Positions 1 through 13,313 of a DNA stretch of 64,000 bases are shown here, piece after piece; position 1 is the stretch's first letter, and every line of letters starts with the position of its first letter. The stretch comes from Ptychodera flava (lineage: Eukaryota; Hemichordata; Enteropneusta; Ptychoderidae), in assembly GCF_041260155.1 (NCBI RefSeq), contig NC_091947.1, forward strand, positions 27,551,615 to 27,615,614, read 5' to 3'. A model generated the notes under the pieces. It did not search any database, had not been told where the DNA came from, and saw nothing but the letters and a program-made list of their open reading frames with translations. The position numbers and the translations under genes are program-made.

Positions 1-296
1 GTTGAAAGACATACCTACGTAGTATAAAGCCATGCAATGTCGATGCCTCACATGTTACATGCATTACAAAAGAATATTCTTTAATCTGCTGTTTTCATCG
101 TTCAAATCGTCATCATCGCATAGGAAGAACATGCATATTGGTGTACGCACGATGATCATCAACCAGCATCGCCATAATTCTCCTCCATATTTTATGCAAT
201 GCTTAAAGCCATGTAAGTCAATGAAGAGCCAAACTTGTTCCTTGTTTGTGATTCCCTCACTCTTATGTTCTTGATGCTCGGATTGACATAATATGA

Positions 297-420
297 GGTT
301 ATTACGAAAATACTGCAAAGGATGCACGAAGATATTGACAGCGTATCGCCCGACAAGAAGCGAGGGCGATGTGTAGCGGCAATGTCCGAGTGCATCCTTT
401 GCAGTATTTTTGTAATAACC
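297..420. repeat. Foldback hairpin, 31-bp arms
   Basis: GGTTATTACGAAAATACTGC at 297 is repeated inverted at the end (GCAGTATTTTTGTAATAACC), with one mismatch over 31 bases. The loop contains a second stem, TCGCCC..GGGCGA. This is a MITE-sized palindrome of unknown class. The flanks 1-296 and 421-895 hold nothing else I can identify. Confidence 0.7.
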
Positions 421-895
421 TTATTATTATACATGTTACATTCGTGATTGGGTGTCAAATTGTCACAGTAGTGACCGTTTTTGTGCATTGTCAACAATTC
501 TATTGTTCTCGATGGTGGATTTATAATAACATTCATTATCCAGTCTACCCTGTTCTTGCTTCCCCAGAATAGGAGCAGCTATTCTCTTCAAGCTTCATCA
601 TGACACATTTATATTATCTTTAATAATCGTGTCAGACTCTTTAAATGGTATCGTTCAAAAGTGATGTACATGCTCGTACAAGAAGCTTTTGCTATCGTTG
701 TAGTAAGCCACCACAAATATGGCCTGCCACTCGCCTTTCATGGTTTTGTATTCCATCTGTTTACTCGTGAGCCTGAAGCCAGTCCCTGCCACCGACAGTT
801 CTGAAAAAGCATCCAACTCATTGTGAATACCCAGTTGCACTCTGGTACACTGCTCCGTCGGCCATCATGAGTAGGTGCTGCAGTCTCTGAGTATG

Positions 896-2296
896 TTTCC
901 TTTTATAACATGCCACATGCTTCATTCCGGTCACGATTTGCCAGAATACGTCACGTGACGAGAAATAGATACATCTAGTCCCCACTTAATCGACAAAAGT
1001 GATGTCAGAGGGTATTTTTTCAAAAACTGTTTCCCTAGGGAACTAGTTTTGACCAAATTTGGAAAAGTGCCCGGTCACGTGACCATAGTGTCGTCTGCAG
1101 CTTTCAAACGATGGCGGGTGACTAGAACCTGATGAGCGCCCGGAATGAGCGACGAGCCCCTCTCTAAGCAAGATAGATTTTCCATTCCAATGGCATCGGA
1201 ACTTGAACAGTTCATCGACGGAAAAGATTCAAGTGCAACCAAGGATGTTGCTAGGTATGTTTAGAATATTTATTGGAAGAAGTGGTACCATGCAACCACT
1301 GTGGAACCATCGCCCAGTCAACTTATCGTAATGGATTGTTGTGGTGCAAAATATCAAAGCACATTAAAAACTGTCAATAATACAACATGAGCGTGTGGTG
1401 TGTTACAAAACACCTATAACCTGGTCTTTATTCGGGCTAAAGCACACGTTTATTATCCCTTGTGGTCGTGTGTTACCAGAAACCATCAATATACACCTCG
1501 GCCTATGGCCTCGGGGAATAGCGATGTGTTTCTGGTAACGCAAGGCCCCGTCGGGGTAGCAAACGGGCGCTATAGCCCTCATGACCAGGTAATAGGTGTT
1601 TATTATAACACGCCACATGCTCATTTTGTATCGTATTCACCAGAATACGTGACGTGATGAGAAATAGATACATCTAGTCCCAAAAGTGACGTCAGAGGGT
1701 ATCTTTTGAAAAAGCTATTTCCCTAGGGAAATAGTTTTGACCAAATTTGGAAAGTGTCCGGTCACGTGACCATAGTGTCGTCTGCAGCTTTCAAACAATG
1801 GCGGGTGACTAGAAATTGATGTGCGCCCAGGATGAGCGACGAGCCTCTCTCTAAAACAGATAGATTTTCCATTCCAACAGCGTAGGAACTTGAACAGCTC
1901 ATCGACGAAAAAGATTCAAGTGCAATCAAGGATGATGCAAGGTATGCTCAGAATATTCTTCTGGAAGAAAGTTGTATAATGTACTTTTGTAATCGCTGTG
2001 GAAATATCGTCAATAAACTTATGATGGATTTTTGTGGCGCAAAATATCAAAGCAAATTAAAAACTATAACATAATACAACATGAGCGTTGGTGTGTTATA
2101 AAACACCTATGACCTAGTCTTTATCCGGGCTATAGCGCCCGTTTATTACCCCTCGTGGCCGTGCATTACCAGAAACACATTGCTATTGGCCTACGGCTTG
2201 GGAATAGCGATATGATTCTGGTAATGCACGGCCCCTCGGGGTAATAAATGGGCGCTATAGCCCTCATGACCAGGTAATAGGTGTTTACTATACGAC
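896..2296. repeat. Tandem duplication of about 690 bp, each unit ending in a palindromic MITE
   Basis: Copy 1 (about 905-1624) and copy 2 (about 1606-2296) align throughout. Each has a conserved CACGTGAC-containing stretch, a short open segment beginning MSDEPLSK (1146 and 1831), and a 215-240 bp palindrome (1386-1624 and 2081-2296). The palindrome termini read ATGAGC, with ACACCTAT and ACCTGGTC inside each arm. The second MITE has lost its outer right end. Confidence 0.8.
1146..1265 (+). pseudogene. Fragment of an N-terminal exon (MSDEPLSK..), duplicated at 1831
   Basis: The open stretch reads MSDEPLSKQDRFSIP followed by ELEQFIDGKDSSATKDV. It resembles the short N-terminal helix region (E..KDS..TKK) seen in Crypton-type tyrosine recombinases and the host genes derived from them. 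The second copy at 1831 carries an in-frame stop after IPTA. No recombinase domain follows. Assignment to that family is tentative. Confidence 0.35.
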
Positions 2297-3229
2297 ACTT
2301 TACAGTAAGTTATAGTCCGCATTTCTGCTGTTGTATCTTAGGCATATTTCCTAACTGAATACCGCCTAGTGTCATCTCCATTCTATCCTTCCCGTGCATG
2401 AAGAGGTCTCTATAGCATTCAGGTATGTCGTAAATACTGAGATCGAAATTACACCCCATCAAATTTCAGTACCATCTGACTCACAATATTTTTGGTTACA
2501 TTTTGCTAGACTGGTTTATTTAATTGACCTTTACCATTTAGATGGAAGATCAATCACATGACTGGCTATCTGATATTTTCCATGGTCACATTGCAATCCT
2601 ATTAATGCTTGTAAATGCTCCGTCATACTTCATAACCCTCGGTTCAAGTTTGTATTTTACACTGATCGAAGTTAGCAAGCGATAACGTTAAAAAGTTACT
2701 TAGCGAACATAAACAGTTCAAAATCAAAGCTGAAAGCAGCGTTGACGGAAGAGTCCAAGAAAAATGAGTTCTTGCAGCATGATATGGTGGCATAATATTT
2801 TGTTTAAAAAGGAGAAAGGGTAGTAATTATTAACAAAAAGAAAGACGGGGAATGAAGCGAGAAAAATGGAGCAAAACAAGCGGAGAAAAATAAACAAAAA
2901 AGTGAGGGTTTCAAGAAAGCTTTGCCTTTTGAAAACAATTACAAAGGAAAAATAGCATGCCATCTGTTATTGAAATATTCAATTTTTCCATTCCTTTTAG
3001 GTTTTTCATTTTCTGTACAAATTACATCATTACATTACTTACTCAATAAGACAGCAAAATAAGGCTTTTTTATGCATCAATCGAAAATAGAATAGAGTAC
3101 TTTTGATGTTTACTATAAATAGTAAGTGATTTAAAAAGGTTAGTTGGTTTAATATGTTGAACATTGTACATTACACTTTGCCTGATAACGATATTTTAGT
3201 GTTTGCTTGGATTTGCTGGAGGAATTCTT
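2297..3229. other. AT-rich intergenic sequence, nothing recognised
   Basis: Open frames here (for example 2724-2963 on the minus strand) are short and of low complexity. No motif or splice pattern is seen. Confidence 0.6.
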
Positions 3230-5560
3230 GGAATGTACCTTGATAAAGTTTCTTTGCAGTGCAAAATTACTAATAAATATTCTATGGTCTCTTCTAGATG
3301 ACAGTGTTGACATTAAATGTTTCTTCAATTTTGTTGTTTATTCGAAATTCATTTGTTGCTAAAATACGGCACAAGACTTTGAATTAAAACATCTGTGGTT
3401 TCGTGTCTTTGATTGTTTCATAGATTAGTTTCCATGGCTTTTTCAAGTTTTGAGTAAAATTTTTGGGATGTGGATGACATAGATAATAGGTACTAGGTTT
3501 TAAAGAATTCATGTTTGTTTCATATTGCCTGTTTAATTTAAGTGGCATTTTCTGAAGACAGTGTAATCTTTGTATTTCCGTTTGGTGTATGAGTAAAAAT
3601 TTGGTTTCTAAGTTTAGGATAATAATAATAATATAATAATAGTATTTATTTCGGGAACATGCTCATAAAATATCCTCTGGACTGAAACCACAAAATGGTA
3701 CCATGTACATGGTAAAATAGAAATTCTTCACACGTCTTAAAAACAGTCATCGATAATTCTTCTACACAAAAAGCATTTTTTTCTAAATACATCAAAAGAT
3801 AAAATTGATTTAATCAGGATATTGTCACTTTCATTCAACCTACAATAAAACCTCCATGGAGTTAGTGCGTTGTTTTCTGTCAAAAGTCATAATACAGTTG
3901 TTTACAAACGTTTGAGATGCTAATATGCCGCCTTATGCCAAGCGAAATTCTAAAAGCATTATATTGTTATAAGAAACTCGTATAAAAGCATGTTTCAGTT
4001 AAAGGGCACCTAACATTTTTGATAACGCTGAACAACTAAAAGATCCCATTCTCCCGAATTAATGCCAATCGTGCTAAACGTGCTTGACCATATGTTGAAG
4101 CCATTTTGTTTATAAGATAACGTACTTCCACCAATAGTAATGACTTTATTTCCCAAAGTATTTGTGAAACTGCATCTCGAGCTGTGTGGATATATATTTT
4201 CTTGAGATCGGCAAACTTACAGTGGTTGCTTTGAAGCATTGGCATTAGACAAACTAGACATATTGTCAAAATCGAGGCGTTGCCAATACTGTCGGGTGCA
4301 ATTGACAGCTAAGCAGTAACATGAGTCGATCATAAAAAAATCAACTCTGAAAAAGTTGAAACATTGTCGAGCAGGAGGTCAGCCGCAGTCTAAACAACAC
4401 CACCACATATGTCCAAGCACTATCCAAGTCTTATCACTTGCTTTCAGGTGTAGTTGTTTTGTACATCTGACCTGCTGTAAGACAATGTTTCAACTTTGGC
4501 AGAGTTGATTTCACTGTGATCGACTTGAATTACTGCTCAGCTTTGGCAGAGTTGATTTCACTGTGATCGACTTGAATTACTGCTCAGCTGATAGTTACAT
4601 CTGACAGTGTTGGCAACACCTCAATTTAGAAATATGTCTACTTCGCGTAGTTACGATGCTTCAAAGCAAACCACTGTATATTAGTATGTTAGTGTAAAAT
4701 GAAGGTATTTTGAGAGGAATAAAATAGACGACATAATTGATACATCTATCGAAGACAACTTATCTTTCAAAAGCAATTTCAAGTAGGACGATTTTAATGC
4801 TTTGTTTTTTTTGTGTCGTGTCAATCATTTTAAACCCCCTTTTTGTGTAACCAACTATTGGCCTGGCTTGTTCTTTATATGAACTTTCCTATTATTCCAC
4901 ACAATTTAGATAGGAAAAAATTTGCACTATTTATAAAAGTTTAAGGGACAGATGTACATCATTGAAAAATTCAACTTCATCTTAAATTTCTTCAAGGTAT
5001 TTCAGAAATTGAATTTCGTACCTTTTGCTCTGTCGTATCCGATCTACTCGTAGAGAAATTTTAGTTTATTTTGTTACAGATATGGAAGAGTATATCGCCC
5101 AAAAACGTCATGTTTCCTGTTTTACCGTAGTTTACTTCCAAGCCTGAACAAAATTGGTGAGACAATGAAAATGTTTTAAAGCTTAAGTGTTTCTGGTTTC
5201 ACGTATATTCAAGACGACGGTGTTGACATCACATATTTTCTTTAATTTTGTTGCTCATTCGAAACTCATTTGTTGCTATCGTACGGCACAAGATTATGAA
5301 CGAAATACTCTAGGTTTTTTCTTTTTGATTGTTTCATATATTTAGTTTCCATCATTTCTTCAATTCAATATTTTAAGCATATTGTAATTTTGAGTAAACT
5401 TTTTGCGATGTAGGTAGCATAGATTTACAGTTTTAAAGAAGTCGAAAGTTTGTTTCGTACTGCCTGTTTTAAGTGGCATTTCCTGAAATCAATATAATCT
5501 TTGTATTTTAGTTTGATGCCTGAGTGAAATTGTGAATTTTAAGTGTATTTCTTTCTACTC
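3230..5560. repeat. Diverged direct repeat pair (about 3290-3600 and 5210-5545) around a mariner-like MITE
   Basis: The two blocks share long runs such as GTTGACAT, TTCATTTGTTGCT, ACGGCACAAGA, TTGATTGTTTCATA and AAGTGGCATTT in the same order and orientation, 1.9 kb apart. They are two copies of an unclassified repeat. Confidence 0.65.
4220..4676. mobile_element. Tc1/mariner-type foldback MITE with TA target site
   Basis: The ends are CAGTGGTTGCTTTGAAGC and its imperfect inverse, each flanked by TA, which fits Tc1/mariner insertion. The inverted similarity extends inward over about 160 bp. The right arm contains a 47-bp direct tandem duplication (about 4492-4538 and 4539-4585). There is no transposase. 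Confidence 0.65.
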
Positions 5561-5989
5561 CTTAGGTATTGTTACTACAATAATATTGCGTGTTAGATAT
5601 TTGACCTTCATATTAAACTTTTCTTGAAAAGCATGCCAAGAATTTGAGATTCCGTTGTCACAAAATAAATCACTAACAACACGATTGGATCCAATTTGCA
5701 AATTCAATAAACTTTTCTATTTAGTGTGCTGTGTCTATACTGTATCAATTTAATGAAAAGCGTGACAGATATAGATCTTTGTTTTGTAATAGCGTGCCGA
5801 GATATTAAGAAGTATCATGTCTTATAGTTGCTAATTTTCATATCTAATAAACTTTGAGAGTTTGTGCACCCTTGGTACACTTGATCTTATAGCGCTCTAA
5901 TAGATATGTACTGATACTAAGGGGTTTCGTTTCTGAATTACTTGCTTTATTTGCAAATTTAACAAATGCTAGCATTTTTAAGGTGAATG

Positions 5990-7060
5990 CCAAGAACCAC
6001 TTGAACAAATGAATAAAACTTGGTACATATGATTATCTCACAGTGTTATACAGGCGTGCTAAAACATTGCCAACTTCCTGTCAATTAATTACTTATCGAC
6101 ATATTTAATGACCTTTGGTAATTCGGGTGGTAGGCCAGATTGGATTTACTTTTTGACCACCATGGTTTGGACTAACCCATTTTTTTCTGTGGCAATGTTG
6201 GACCCCTAAAAATGGAAAAATGTTTCTAAATAACGACTGCACTAAATCTGATGACATTTGTGCAGATGTTTATCATACATAGAGTTAATAGTCAAAAATA
6301 CATTAAGCGGTATCAACAGCGAATTATAGTAAGTCTCTACTATAATGATCACAGTACATGACATAAATAATTCTGTCCAACTTGGTTAAAGGACATGTCT
6401 CTTCACAAATCAATACGGGCATCGGTCACAGCGACGTCTTTGTTACCCTCGTTTCTTCTTAGTCTCAGTGAACAAAGTCAAGAGGGGACTTATACACAAG
6501 TCATGTCCGTTAGTCTGTCCGTCTTGGCATGCGTCACCAGCTTTTTCTCAGACACCTGTGAAGGAACTTTTTAAAAACTTGGCAGAAGTTTAGTACACAA
6601 TCAAGATTGGCCCCAAGGATTCACATTTTTGGGATAATCGGAGCTACATCCTCTGAATCTGAATCCAAAATTGCCCTTAGTGTCTGGTATTCATACTTGT
6701 ATTGTCTGAATCTGAATCTAAAATTACCCTTGTATCTTCCCAATGTGAATGTGTAAAGACACTCAAATCATTCTTGACATTTTAAGAAATACTGACTCAA
6801 ATCTGATGAAACTTGGTACAGATGGTGATATACAAGAGCTGTAATAATGTTCAAAGATACATATAGAGGTGTCATGACAAATAGCTGCTAAATTGAACAT
6901 TTGACGAACTTTCGTAATTAGTGAAGTAGGTCCAGCAATTCAATGAAACAGGGTACAGATATCTAACTCGCAATACTGTAACAGTGTACAAACATAGTGC
7001 TGGTATTTAATTTTGTGTGTACGATTACCAGTCAGAGTAAGTGAGAATTTGTAAAAAGGA
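5990..7060. repeat. Decayed copy of the pearl-like tandem-repeat family
   Basis: Scattered monomer phrases (AATTTGATGAAAC-like, GCATATTTAATGA-like, ACAGATATCTAAC-like) repeat at intervals near 150 bp, as in the clearer copies at 10908 and 19163. The copy is heavily diverged, with no intact ends found. Confidence 0.45.
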
Positions 7061-9054
7061 TTTCAAATTGTCACGTGGTTTTGCGGCCATATTATGATTT
7101 TTCAGAAAAAAACTGCGATAATCATGGAATAATATTCCAGTTTTCTTCTTCAAGCTTGAACAGTTTTTAACATGTATTATTGTAATACATGTAATATTAC
7201 TGGTGTGTAAAAGGCATTTTAATCGGACGCGTGATTAGAGATCATATTGTGATAACCAATTGCAAGGGTGGAATATTATTCACATGTCTTTTCCAGAACA
7301 ATACACTACTTGGCATATATTTTAGTGCGTATCATCAATAACGACCTACTGTTAAATTCGACCTCCTGACCGACGCCAAATTGTATTTAAATTGTTTCAT
7401 TTTGGATTAAGAAGGTGACTTTGAGTCTACCTCTCCAGTGAATGTTTTTATTGAAAGAAATCAAAATTGTACTCACGAAAAACACTGTGTTCATATGAAT
7501 AAAGCGAAAGTAAAATAATAATTTAGGTTCGTTTCATGAAAGCACGCGTCCAACGTGAACACAGTGGCTTTATACAAGAAAAATCCGGCGACAACATTCT
7601 ATAGGAAACTCAAACAAAAGTGTTCACCCGACAAGAAGTACGTGGGCGACTTAATTATCGCTACCTCGAGAAAAACTTTGGTAGAACTAGGTAAGTGTTC
7701 TGGATTCACTCATAACTCTTTCTAATGTGTCAACACTTGAATTGCTCCGGCAAAACAATTTAAAAGTATTTATAGTCTGTTTTTAACACAAACAAAAATG
7801 TAATCAGCCAGTAAGACATTCCGGCGTGCTCAATAACCTGGTGAGGTAGACAGTGTCTGTGACTAACCACTTAATGTTCAAATGGTCAAATTCAAGGGAA
7901 AGTTTTTAGTGGGACTATGTCAGTGTCAATGACTGTTTTCTCAAAAAGAAGCGCACTATTTGATCTTTTGTTGTGTAGGCACTGTTTTACCTAACAGTTA
8001 TTTTGTTTCTTCAACTACTGGTAACAGAACCTACGAGTTTGTTAAAAATATTCAATCAGCGCATGATTTTTAGCCCTATTGCAATTTTCGAGAAACTATG
8101 AAATCACATTCATAAATTTTACTCTCCAAAAGAATTGTACTATTCGAGCTGTACAGTTGTGTGTATTACTAGTAGTAAGAGTACGTACAAGTTTACTAAC
8201 GAGCCGCCACTCTTTTGCATTGTATAACAGACAACTTAGAAATTATAAAGAACTTCTGAATTATTGTAGAATTTGCTTCTTACCATCACTTTAAATCAGT
8301 AAGGGGCTTGCGGACGAATAAATGCCTTGATTATATTTGAATTTACCTCTGACATACGCTGTCTAGACTTTCTAAATAACGGGTGTTTCAACGTACATAC
8401 TTTTGCGAGTAGAATGCAACATTTCAATTAACGTACAGAACAAAAATAGTTTAAAACATTTAGTCTCTGGAGACCTGACCATAACATTAAAGACAATTTA
8501 GGGCACATGTCCATCATTTAAACCGTTCTTTTTGATGTACAACAGAACCATTCAACGTTTTTCTTATGTAACTGCACGAACTGCGAAACCTAAATAACCA
8601 GTAATTGCGGCATCGTCATTACCGACCTCGTTACCTGATAAAAGCGACTTTGTTCAATTTTGCTTTCCAATCACGTGCGACTGTCTATATGCATTGTTTT
8701 ATATGCATGTAGTCAAATCGAAATACTGAAGCGATAATCTCCTAAAAATTATGCTGTGTTCTTTTCACGCCGTTGTGCATACAATATGTGAGTATATACA
8801 CATGCTAGCTTTAAAGGAAACCATATTGAAACCACTATAATGCTGCGTAGATGAGAAAGTCGATGTACATACTTTCCTCGTGAAATCTGACGCGCCTGCA
8901 GTTTCCACATTTTTGATATTATGTGAGTCCTTTGTAAACAGTAAACCTGTTAATCAGACGTAAAAAAATTCTCGCAAAAGTTGCTGTCAATAAAAACGAA
9001 AATTTCCCAAGTATATAAATGTTATTACTCATTGCAAAGATAATTACATTTTAT
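7061..9054. other. Intergenic sequence, nothing recognised
   Basis: No gene, splice pattern or repeat boundary was seen. The 71-codon frame at 8079 has no recognisable motif. Confidence 0.55.
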
Positions 9055-9755
9055 ATATTTCTGTCTGGCTGACTTACTGACACAAAGCTAAATGTGGTAC
9101 ATATTACGTGCCAAACTGAGCCACCACATCTTTAAAATGATCATTAGAAGTGAAAAATATTTTATCTCTAATAAAATCGATAATCACACAGTAAAACCAC
9201 TAAGTACGGGTGAAAGTTGACCACATAAATTGAGCGATGGCCGAATATAGCAGTTTGTCTGTGTTAAACATCATGGAGGGCGCACTTCTGCTGAGACAGT
9301 GAACAGGCCACTGAACGTCGATCGAGCAAAATCCTTTTTGAACTTCTGTCAAGTGGCGTATTTGTCGTCTTAAATGAGCTTACCTGTATTATCATACCAT
9401 ACGTCAGCTTACTTCATAATTTGGAGTTTCAGTAGTCCAGTTGCGCCAGAAAGCTGGGTGCTTTTGAAATTTGTCCCAAGAAAGTGGTGTTGAATCCATG
9501 GAAGTTTCTTGACCGACTAAAATGTGAGTCTAAGTGATTTGTGTCATTTTCTTTCTCAGTCTTACCTTGTGTGGTGATGTCGAAATTAATACTTGTCCAA
9601 AGTTTACGTCTTCTGTCAATCGACCAGAAGGCATTCTAACAAAATAGTCGACCATAACAGAAACAGTTCACTTAAAATACACCAGAAGCCTCGACCTCTC
9701 CTTATTTAAATCCGCCACCTGTTAAGCTAGTGCTACGAACACTGAAGAGCTCGGT

Positions 9756-10019
9756 ATGGTCGATAAGTTGAAAGCGTTAATTGAGACCAGTATGACCAAG
9801 TTACAGGACTCAATTGAAGATAGATTAAACAAACTAGAAGCAAAAGCGGATAAAGGCTGTGAGGAAATTAAAGATAGTTTAGAAAAAGCTCAGAGACATT
9901 TGCAGTTCAGAAACTGGCTTCAGAAAACGAAATTAGAGCAGGATCGTCAGAAACGCCAACTACGTAGAGAAAACTTATTACATCACGGAATAGCGCTGAA
10001 TCTCAAATTCAAGAAGTAA
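9756..10019 (+). pseudogene. Coiled-coil ORF1-like fragment of a non-LTR retrotransposon
   Basis: 87 residues starting MVDKLKALIETSMTKLQDSI, rich in Lys/Glu with heptad-like spacing. The end reads RRENLLHHGI, like the (R)RENLLFHGI motif after the coiled coil in many non-LTR ORF1 proteins. The frame then stops. A second copy at about 12290-12350 keeps the QKTELKQDHQ-type and RRNNLL-type coding but has lost the start. No RNA-binding domain remains. Confidence 0.5.
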
Positions 10020-10907
10020 TTTCTTAGCAGCTTGAACTGCCCAGTGATGTTGCTTATTAACTTCAGGCAGAGATAAAATCAATTGTGCCGAGCATTGATC
10101 GGATATTTGTAAAACAATACATTTTTGCTCCGAAATGACGTTACATAAACCACCGCATATGTATATCGTTTTTAGTCTAATGCTCAATTTTAAGACAGTT
10201 TTCAATAAACGTTCGGTTGGTATTTTGTACAGAGCATGTCGACTAAAGACATATAAAGGTCCAGATTTCTCCACAGTATGAATTTAAATGCCTGTATTAC
10301 AATTTACTGTACAGTGGAACCACTACACACCAAAGTAGCTACTGGATATTTACTTCACTAACGTGGCTACAGCAAATCTTAATAAATACTTCAACACTCA
10401 AGAGCAACAACTTTTAAGTATAGTCTAAATGTCTACAGTTGTCTTTGCTTTGGCGCGTTATGATAAAACACTTTTTAAAAACGACGAACAATGTAAACTT
10501 TTCATATAAGGAGAATATGATTGGAATAGATTTTTGGAATCTTAAGAGTCATCTTTGGTCAATTACGTGTATTACAATTCTGGCTGGCTGCAAAATGACT
10601 GACTGACTGACTAACTTATAAATGGATGAAGGCTAAATGCAGTGTGTCTAATGTGCCCAACTGAGACCGCACATCTTTAAAATGATCAGTAAAATTGTGA
10701 AAAATTATCATTTCTAATAAAATTGATAATCATACGGTAAAGTCAAAAAGTACAGATGAAAGTTGATCTCATCAAATGGAACGATGACTAAATATGGCAG
10801 TTTGTCTGTTTTTAAACATCACGGGCGGCACGCCTCTACTCAAACAGTGAATATGCCAGGTAACGTCGATCCAGCAAAATACTTTTTGAACGTCTGTCAA
10901 GCGGCGT

Positions 10908-10982
10908 TTTTAGCTCACGTGTTCACACACGTGAGCTAATGTCATAGCGATGTCTGTCTGTCTGTCTGTTCGTGTGTGAGTG

Positions 10983-11035
<53 letters not shown>

Positions 11036-12085
11036 GCCTGTCTGTCTATCTGTTTACATGATAACTCAAAATCGCCTAAACAGATTCAAGTCAGATTTGG
11101 TAGACAGGTACCATATGCTACTTGCAAGAACTGATTAGATTTTGGTTAGTGTGGCTTGCATAGTAATGAAGTTATGCAATATCATTTTTTTTCATATAAT
11201 GGTTTCCCTATGGAGACAGTAATGACAGTGTCGACATATATCAAGAAATACTGCACAAAATTTCATGAAACTTTTCACAGATGACAATCTCAGAACATTA
11301 TGATGATACTGTGAGTGCCATGTCAATTATCTGCTCATTTGCATATTTAATGAACTTTTGTAATTAGTGAAATAACTCTGAAATTCCTGCACCAAATTTG
11401 ATGATACATGCAACAAATGTTGATATGATATATATCTAATTGTACTTAGAAGCATTGGGCAGTGTCAAGTTAATAAATAGCTCATTTGCATATTTTATGA
11501 AGTTTTGTAATTAGTCATATAACTCCGAAATAAATGCACCAAATTTGATGACATCTGCTGCAGATACTGATCCGACAGATATCTGACTGTGTTGTAAAGC
11601 ATTTAGTAGTGTGAAGTTAATTAAGGGTTCATTTACATATTTAATGAACTTTGTAATTAGGTATATAACTCTAAAATTACGGCACCAAATTTGGTGAAAC
11701 CTGCTACAGATATTGATCTGATAAATATCTAATTGTGCTATGAAACGTTGAGCAGTGTCAAGTTAATTAAGGGTTCATTTGCATATTTAATGAACTTTGT
11801 AATTATTGATATTACTCCAAAATTACAGCATTAAATTTGATGAAACGTGCTACATATGTTGATCTGATAGATATCTAATTGTCCATGAAGTATTGAGCAG
11901 TGTCAGGTTAATAAACAGCTCATTTGCATATTAAATTAAGTGTTGTAATTAGTGATTTTACTCTGAGAGTACTGTGTGAAAGTTGATGAAACCTGCTACA
12001 TATAACGATATAACAGATATCTGATTGTTCTGTGAAGCGTACTACTATTAGTAATAAACCTGTTGTAAACACGTGAGCACTTTCA
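10908..12085. mobile_element. Pearl/DINE-1-like non-autonomous element (Helentron-associated type), copy 1
   Basis: It starts with a hairpin TTAGCTCACGTG/CACGTGAGCTAA (10910-10939), then a (GTCT)n tract (10951-11050). Next come five tandem monomers of about 145-150 bp (CATTTGCATATTTAATGAA-like starts near 11332, 11477, 11627, 11772 and 11917). It ends with ACACGTGAGCAC near 12075. A hairpin plus GTCY microsatellite plus central tandem repeats is the layout of DINE-1/pearl elements. It interrupts the unit described at 9055. Confidence 0.65.
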
Positions 12086-12800
12086 GTTCACATCGTGTTA
12101 TCATCTTTAAGTGATTTACACTGTATCATCGTACCATATGTCAGCTTATATTCACAATTTGGAGTTTCAGTGATCCAGTGGCGCAAAACAATCTGGTTGC
12201 CTTCAAAATCTGTGCTAGGGAAAGTGGTGTTGAATCAACGGAAGTTTCGGACCGACCAAAATGTGAGTCTAAGTAATTCGAGAAAGTGACTTCAGAAAAC
12301 GGAATTAAAGCAGGATCATCAAGAAGACCAAATGCGTAGGAATAACTTACTACTTGACGGAAATGCGCAAGTCGACGACAATGGAGACTGGGCTACTTCT
12401 GAATCTTAATTTCCTAAAGCAATTTTCCAGGAGTTCGAACTGGCTGGTGATATTCTTTATGAACTGCAGGCAGAGGTAAATCAATTGAGCTGAGCATTGA
12501 TCGGATATTTGCAAAACAAGACATTGTTGCTCTGAAATGACTTCACATACAACTGTACGTATACAATGTAAACTTTTGATTTAAGGAGAATAAGTGACTT
12601 GGAATAGATTTTTGGAATCTTCAAAGTAATCATAGGTCAATTGCGTGTATACAATTGTGTATATTTCTGACTGGCTGATTTAATGACTGACTTATATATA
12701 TAATACACAATAGCTAAATGCGGTATATCTCTTATGTGCCCAACTGAGACCGCACATCTTTAAAATGATCAGGAGAATTGTAAAAAACTATCATCTCAAA

Positions 12801-13313
12801 TATATTGATAATTGAGGCATGGCTCAGTATCTTTTGACACTATAGGGGAAATAACTGTATCGAATTGGAATTGAGTTGTAGCATTTGTCTCTGCGTGACA
12901 AGATATACTGTGAAGGGGTTCGGTACCGATAAATGCACAAGATAAATTTTATAAATTAGCGAGAACAACATCGTCCCACATATTTATATCGGAAGAGAAG
13001 TGAACACTTGTTTTTGGTCGGTAGAGTACGTGTACTTTAGGCACTGTATTTATAACTATATTACGTTTAGCTGCAAGCCATTCAACAAGTAGATGTAGAT
13101 GATAGGGAGGAAGTCATCGCGAAATAAGTGTTCATCTCCAAAATGGTTTGCCCAGTACGAATGGTATATCTGAACGAAGTGTAAGACAATACAGTCTCCA
13201 TCATGATACCAGACGCCTTCAATTTCAAGACTTGGATCTGGTTGAAACGGATGCAATTCATGAGTGGGCCGGCGTAAGGTTAAAAACTATGACTGGGTAT
13301 GTATATCATTACG
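12801..13313. other. Intergenic sequence, nothing recognised
   Basis: No motif or repeat boundary was found before the inverted-repeat element at 13314. Confidence 0.5.

Larger units (their letters stand above)
9055..12800 (+). repeat. Array of a diverged about 1.5-kb unit (two long copies and one fragment), more at 14430
   Basis: Phrases recur in order at 9110, 10650 and 12745 (CACATCTTTAAAATGATCA), at 9240, 10785 and 14480 (GCAGTTTGTCTGTG-like then GGGCGCACTTCT-like), at 9420 and 12150 (AATTTGGAGTTTCAGT), and at 10090 and 12490 (GAGCATTGATCGGATATTT). Unit 2 is split by the pearl-like insertion at 10908. These look like repeated copies of one retroelement or duplicated locus. Confidence 0.7.

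Noticed and set aside
7621..7660. CCCGACAAGAAG..GGGCGAC phrase also seen in the loop of the hairpin at 297-420
   Set aside because: Only about 25 bases are shared and no element boundary could be found, so it is too short to call a repeat family.
8079..8294. 71-codon plus-strand frame
   Set aside because: Short, no start context, no motif, in AT-rich intergenic sequence.
11332..12085. CRISPR-like array of regularly spaced repeats
   Set aside because: The monomers are contiguous, diverged units of about 145-150 bp in an animal repeat element, with no short repeat/unique spacer alternation.
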